A stretch of DNA of 64,000 bases, taken from the NCBI RefSeq assembly GCF_029784135.1, contig NC_073745.1, forward strand, positions 41,062,420 to 41,126,419, in the 5' to 3' direction. The notes beneath the pieces are model-generated. The model searched no databases. It saw nothing but the letters and a program-made list of their open reading frames with translations, and had not been told where the DNA came from. The translations under genes were made by a program, and so were the position numbers. Positions within the stretch are counted from its first letter, which is position 1, and every line of letters begins with the position of its first letter. Source of the stretch: Toxorhynchites rutilus septentrionalis (taxonomy: Eukaryota; Arthropoda; Insecta; Diptera; Culicidae). Of this stretch, positions 59,361 through 64,000 are shown one piece after another.

Positions 59361-59925
59361 AAAAACTGAGTCTGAAAGACATGCAAGATTTAGCTCAATG
59401 GTGTTCACCGTGTTAGAGGAAGCTGTTCGATTGATCATGATGTGGTTTAAAGATGTTCATTTATTTTTGCCTTCATATTTTGGATAAAAGAAAATCACAG
59501 AATGTTAGATCAGGCGATTCTTTCGATTCTTCAGAGCACAGACGTGATATCTAGCTAAAATCTTATGCACGATCAGTCATGTGAGAATTGGCGCATTATC
59601 GTGTGGAAGAGTTCAGTTTTTCTGGATCTGAAAATTGGGAAAATTATGGCCATCAAATGGTTCAAAACTCGGCTATCTCCAGTAACCGTTTGGCTATATG
59701 GATCAAACCTTTGTTGCCCCTCTAACTTCGAGTAAACCGCGAGTAATCGGTCGAAACCTACAGAACATAGATCTAAGTTGAAATTCTGTATAAACAGATA
59801 ATGAATTAGTGGCTCCGCAAAACTCATGCGATTGAGCCTTACAAATAAATGAATTGGAAGAAAATGGATCAAACTTCTTATAATGGATGTAACTGGTAAC
59901 ACTTTTTTAAAAACTGTCACTTGTT
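59361..59925. other. Non-coding; LINE-tail-like motif
   Basis: AACCGCGAGTAATCGGTC at about 59733 matches the I-type LINE 3' motif at 27.97 kb and 33.1 kb. It lies in an otherwise unassigned stretch and may be a LINE remnant. The ORF at 59920-59573 (-) is not recognised. Confidence 0.4.
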
Positions 59926-59963
59926 TCGTGTTCGTTTGCTATTCCATCATGTTTTGCTAGTGT

Positions 59964-60161
59964 TTGATTTGCTATTCCATCATTAGTAGAACATCCAAAC
60001 AACGCCAGAAAACCGGCAGATTTTTTTACGAAAATCATGGTTTAATTCAGGAAATTCATAGCGCTGTTCGTGCATTTGGTGGACATAATTCACATAGTCA
60101 AGCCATCAGAGCAATTAATCCGAGCAACCATGGATGGTTTGCGTACGATTCGTACTCTTAA
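59964..60161 (+). pseudogene. Tc1/mariner transposase N-terminal remnant
   Basis: The frame reads QRQKTGRFFYENHGLIQEIH then SAVRAFGGHNSHSQAIRAIN, resembling the helix-turn-helix opening of IS630/Tc1-mariner transposases (pattern R-x-x-I-V-x-F-Y-Y-E-N-x-x-S-V ... A-L-R-x-F-Y-G-x-H-N-x-P-x-E-x-x-I-R). It loses similarity and stops soon after (60159). No catalytic motif or terminal repeat was found nearby. A modest call based on one motif. Confidence 0.4.
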
Positions 60162-60199
60162 GGATAACACATATCGTCGAGCTTAGTGCGCTTTATGTG

Positions 60200-60700
60200 T
60201 CGGTGGAATCATTGGTCCTTTTTTCTTCAAAAATGATGATTCGGATAAAACTAAATTCACGACAATGTTGCATTTTAATTTGAGATTCTATGCTAACTAT
60301 ATCTATTATAGTTTTTTCCTTGCCTATAAAAGTTTTATATGGTTTGAGTCTCAGAATTTAATTGAAGCACATCCTTAAATTTAGGTACGAAAATCTATTA
60401 TTATTTCTTTTTTTTTCTCTCTTCAAACTGATACAATAATATGTAATGTAATACAACAATATGTGTGTAATAGAATTCATTGAATATTTATTTTATATAA
60501 GGAACACTTTTTGTGATACGGTTTGAACATATTAGTATATGAAAATATGGTAAGTGATCTTTCCATACTCAGGCAATACAGAACTTATATCTGGGAAAAT
60601 GTTGAAAATCCATCTTTTTATTTGAATCCTGATGAGAAGATTGCGCTAATTTTTTAAGACCTGGATTAATAACATGTAAATTGACTTTATCGTATATTAA
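60200..60700. other. AT-rich non-coding DNA
   Basis: Nothing recognised. Confidence 0.4.
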
Positions 60701-62800
60701 TCGCCAAATAATCTTGATGCACTGTCAACTACAAGCTCGTCTGATTCTTTCGGGTGCCACAAGTTCAAAAAACATGAATAATGTAACAATTCCATAGTTC
60801 AAAACTGGCAGCCCTGAATCCTGTGCTGCTACCTTTTGCCCCTTGCTGCAACCCCTTGGGGGAAGCCTCTCGAGGAACCAAGAAAAAAAAAATCTGCACG
60901 GCAGGCAAAGCAATCGAGAGATAAATACACTTGGAAAAATAACCTGATATCCGGAGGGTGGTATTTTTATCACGAGTTTACATTTTGCTGATTGCTTCAG
61001 CTTGCAGTCCGGTCGGGCTTCTCCGATCCCCTGTTCGGGTTTCGTCGGAACAGAAGGAAGAGCATCCATCCCGGTGCGGCCAATATGGCCATTGCGGTCC
61101 TACCTATTGAGAGTCGGCCCATTTTTATTTTTCCTCTTTTTTTTGTTACGTTTACTTCCTCGCCGTGTTTTTTTGCTTCGGTTAGCTTAATTTTTCCAGC
61201 AAGCCGAATTGGCGGAATGGGAGGCGAAAGCAATAATAATTCTCCTGGCCTGCTGGTTTCGGCTCGGCAGGGAACTCATTTGCGACCGAATCGGCAAATG
61301 GCCCCGGAGATTGATAATAGCAATGAAAACCATCCTGTGGCCGGTTATACTTATTGGTGAGCGCGGCGCGAGTACTCGAAATTATTTGAGATCATTATTT
61401 TTAATAAACTTATTTTATTGCGCTGGCGAAAAGTAATAAGGACTTTACGGCACGATTTTATTCCATCAAATTAATCGCGTGTTTCCTTTTAATGTACTTT
61501 TTAGCATCGGGAATGCTTTCATTAGACGCGTTGGACCCACTGCTCTCCCGGACGGGGACTGGGCTATTAGGAACTGCCTGCAAGGACAATTTGATCCAGC
61601 CCGGATCGCGTTTGGCGATTGCAAACGGTGTAATTTAGAAGCTATTGGCTTGTGTGCGGCAGGATAATTGCAGGTGTGTGATTTTCCCTCAAACTATTTT
61701 CGAGTCACGACTCCCGCGCACACAAATCGGTGCCCCCGCTTTGCGGCCGTTTTATTGTTGATTTCTACGGGCAGTTGGGAAGTAAATTACAACCGTGCAG
61801 CACAGGGAGAGACCTCATTTAGACGACCGGGCATATACCGGGGATAATCAGGTATTAGCAAAAGTGGCACTCTCGCCTGCTAGCTCGTGGTCGAGAGTGG
61901 GGACGATGCGGGGGATAATGACAGAGATGTCCTGTAATTTGCAGGGAGTAGTGGGGAAAATCTATCCTCGAAATTTAAAGTTCCTTTCCCTCTACGGAGA
62001 CTCGAACATTAGGGACGAAATAAGTAGCTGTTGAGCTTAATTTTCCTCCCAAAGACGAACTGATCGTCACGCATAAGTTGGGATGGGATTTTCCGTACAA
62101 AGTATCCCGATGAGTCGGTCACGATTGATGGAAAACAAAATCCCAATGGCAAAATTGTTGATCGGAATTCGTTAAGACGAAATGCTGCTGCCGCACACCG
62201 ATCCATGCGCCGAGACAACTGCAATCTTTTTTGTGTTGAAAGTGAATGAATCGCTCGAGGACATCGAATGCTCACCTGTTGCAGGAGGGACGTAAACTGG
62301 GATATACGTCTAGGAACATCCTCTTTCGGGCGCAAAGTGCCTTTTTCTTGTTTCCAAAGTCTGGATAAGCAAAGAAAGAGAAGAAACTTTACCCTGTTTT
62401 TGATAATATTATGCACCTTGATATTATGTTGCTGTTGTTTCCGCGCAGAAAACCTTTTTTTTTGTTCAGACAAGAGGGAACGCGGTCGTCCCGTTCGCGC
62501 ATACCCATATTAAATGTGCGATTATCTATCACAACAATGAGCATGCCTCCGCCTCCATTCCCGGTTTAAGGGGTTTCCAGCGAGACGGAAGGCCTCAGCG
62601 GCGCGAGATTCTGGCCCAGGATAAGACACATGAGGCTTAACGATATCGTATTCATTTTATCGTCGCTCCGGGACCCGAATGGCTCGCGATGTTCTTGCGA
62701 AAACCTGTCGAATGGTTTGGCGAACTTCTTGGCCGGTGTCGTGGTGAATATGTATGCGTTTGTGTGCAAATTATTATTATTATTATGAAAATGGATTATT
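60700..62800. other. GC-richer, repeat-poor island, no gene called
   Basis: Probably single-copy host DNA. ORFs of 114-154 codons occur on both strands (60725-61069 -, 60992-61360 +, 62009-62473 -) and overlap each other, with no motif, so composition explains them. An (ATT)n run lies near 62768-62786. It could be intronic conserved sequence. Confidence 0.35.
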
Positions 62801-64000
62801 TATGCAAGTATGTTCTCGACCAACGCAGAACCAAGCGTTATCGAGAGTGTCCATTTGGTTAAAGTTTTCGGTAAGATTAGAATATTAGGTGAATGTAAAA
62901 CATTCGCCCCAAAGAGAATGCTGCCAGAATATTTTATGTGTACGCAGATGAAGGAGGTTGATCGTCATTCTGTTTCTGGCAATCATTATGCGCTTTCAGA
63001 CACCAAATAGCAGTATCAAGCTATTCAAGAACAAATTCTTAATTTCACATGTCATGGGTTTTGTGGTAAGTGCAAGTTTCCTGAAGCAGAATCTTACAAT
63101 AAATGAATCGTTTTCCGATTGGTATTTCTAATGAAAAAGTTTAATCCATTTACCTTAGAGTCTATTTTTGTGAACTCAGTTCCTATATTAAGTTGGGACC
63201 GAGAGATCAGCACACACATGACTGCTAAACGATATGTTTATATGGTGGCTACTTCTGCAGGTTTCGTCATGTGATGAACAAGATCACATCTTTTCTTGCT
63301 TAGAGAATTTGGGCAGTTACTCGAATGACATTCAATCAAATTCCATTTACCCGGAAGTGACAGCCACCCAATTCAATATCTATCCGAATGCAACATTTAC
63401 CCGAATAGAGAATAAGAAAATCCAAAAAAATTATAGGGGATTTTAACATAAACAATCTAAACCATAAATGTTTTGAAAATGTGAAGAGAATAGGCGAGAA
63501 AAATAAAGGGTATATTTTATAGTATTTTTTTCTTCTTTAAACATCAGTTGTTCTTCCGAGTATAACCAATTTGTTCCTAATTTAAAAAAAAATGAAAATA
63601 ACATTTAATTGAATACAATACTCACCTCAATGTAACAATAAATATGATGAGAATAATATTTACCTCAATATACTATTTATATCTTTTTCTTATGAGAAAG
63701 TATTTCGATGTTCAGTGCTGATAAGCGTTGTCAAAATGATCACATTTGTACATTTCCTGTTAGAAAAAAGCAGCGTTGCTTACTATATTGGAAGATATGA
63801 AAAAGTGACATAGTTTGAATCAAATATTTCGAACACGCTCGCCACAGTAAAAAAAGAATTGCAATACAATGATTTCAAAATGGTATTGTTTGCTAGAAAT
63901 ATAGACAAAGTATTTTAGAATTTTTTTGATTTAGAATGAGCTATTAAATTAGGAAAAGGACAATATTAAATTGGTCTACAATTCCAACAGCTTGAACTCA
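62801..64000. other. AT-rich non-coding DNA to window end
   Basis: No repeats or genes recognised; small ORFs only. Confidence 0.4.

Noticed and set aside
60725..62473. Cluster of 60-154-codon ORFs on both strands
   Set aside because: Overlapping antisense frames in GC-richer DNA without motifs; not called as genes.

Overview
The window reads as repeat-dense nuclear DNA of a culicine mosquito, most likely Aedes-like. This is inferred from its content: two ITmD37E mariner copies (a mosquito-typical lineage), LOA- and I-clade LINEs with RNase H domains, tRNA-headed SINEs ending in TAAATAAA, and many MITEs. I found no intact host protein-coding gene, no rRNA or functional tRNA gene, and no CRISPR array. 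Every recognisable protein segment belongs to a transposable element, and all are broken. GC-richer, repeat-poor islands at about 15.0-17.3, 28.6-30.3, 37.7-38.7, 51.2-52.4 and 60.7-62.8 kb look like single-copy host DNA (introns or intergenic); one has a good splice-donor-like site at 29949.

Layout. 1-15 kb: two ITmD37E fragments, a TTAA-flanked MITE, copies of a palindrome-ended repeat family (called R1 here) with 110-bp internal tandem repeats and a TATA/initiator promoter, a GTGCGG hairpin repeat, a pogo/Tigger-type MITE and an internally deleted Tc1/mariner element. 15-30 kb: single-copy DNA, a MITE at 18.2-18.8 kb, a dead Tc3-like element, SINEs, a hAT MITE with a perfect 8-bp target duplication, a 1.5-kb inverted repeat, and a 5'-truncated I-clade LINE with a perfect 13-bp duplication. 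30-38 kb: R1-related elements, an I-type LINE tail beside a perfect 45-bp hairpin, and a Helitron 3' end with a minisatellite.

39.05-49.68 kb is the most striking block. Two degraded Helitrons lie head to head around a (TA)n tract, forming a giant imperfect palindrome. The left copy was later split by a LOA-clade LINE and an R1 element; the right copy is uninterrupted and gives the ancestral order. 50-64 kb: a 481-bp SINE with a 14-bp duplication, single-copy DNA, two copies of an AT-rich pogo-like repeat, a further SINE with a 15-bp duplication, about 3 kb of degenerate A-rich, C-depleted sequence hosting two insertions, a Tc1/mariner N-terminal remnant, and mostly single-copy DNA to the end.

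There is no operon or pathway here. The biology is layered transposition, and relative insertion order can be read from nested target duplications. Family names rest on protein motifs, termini and target duplications seen by eye; no database search was run.
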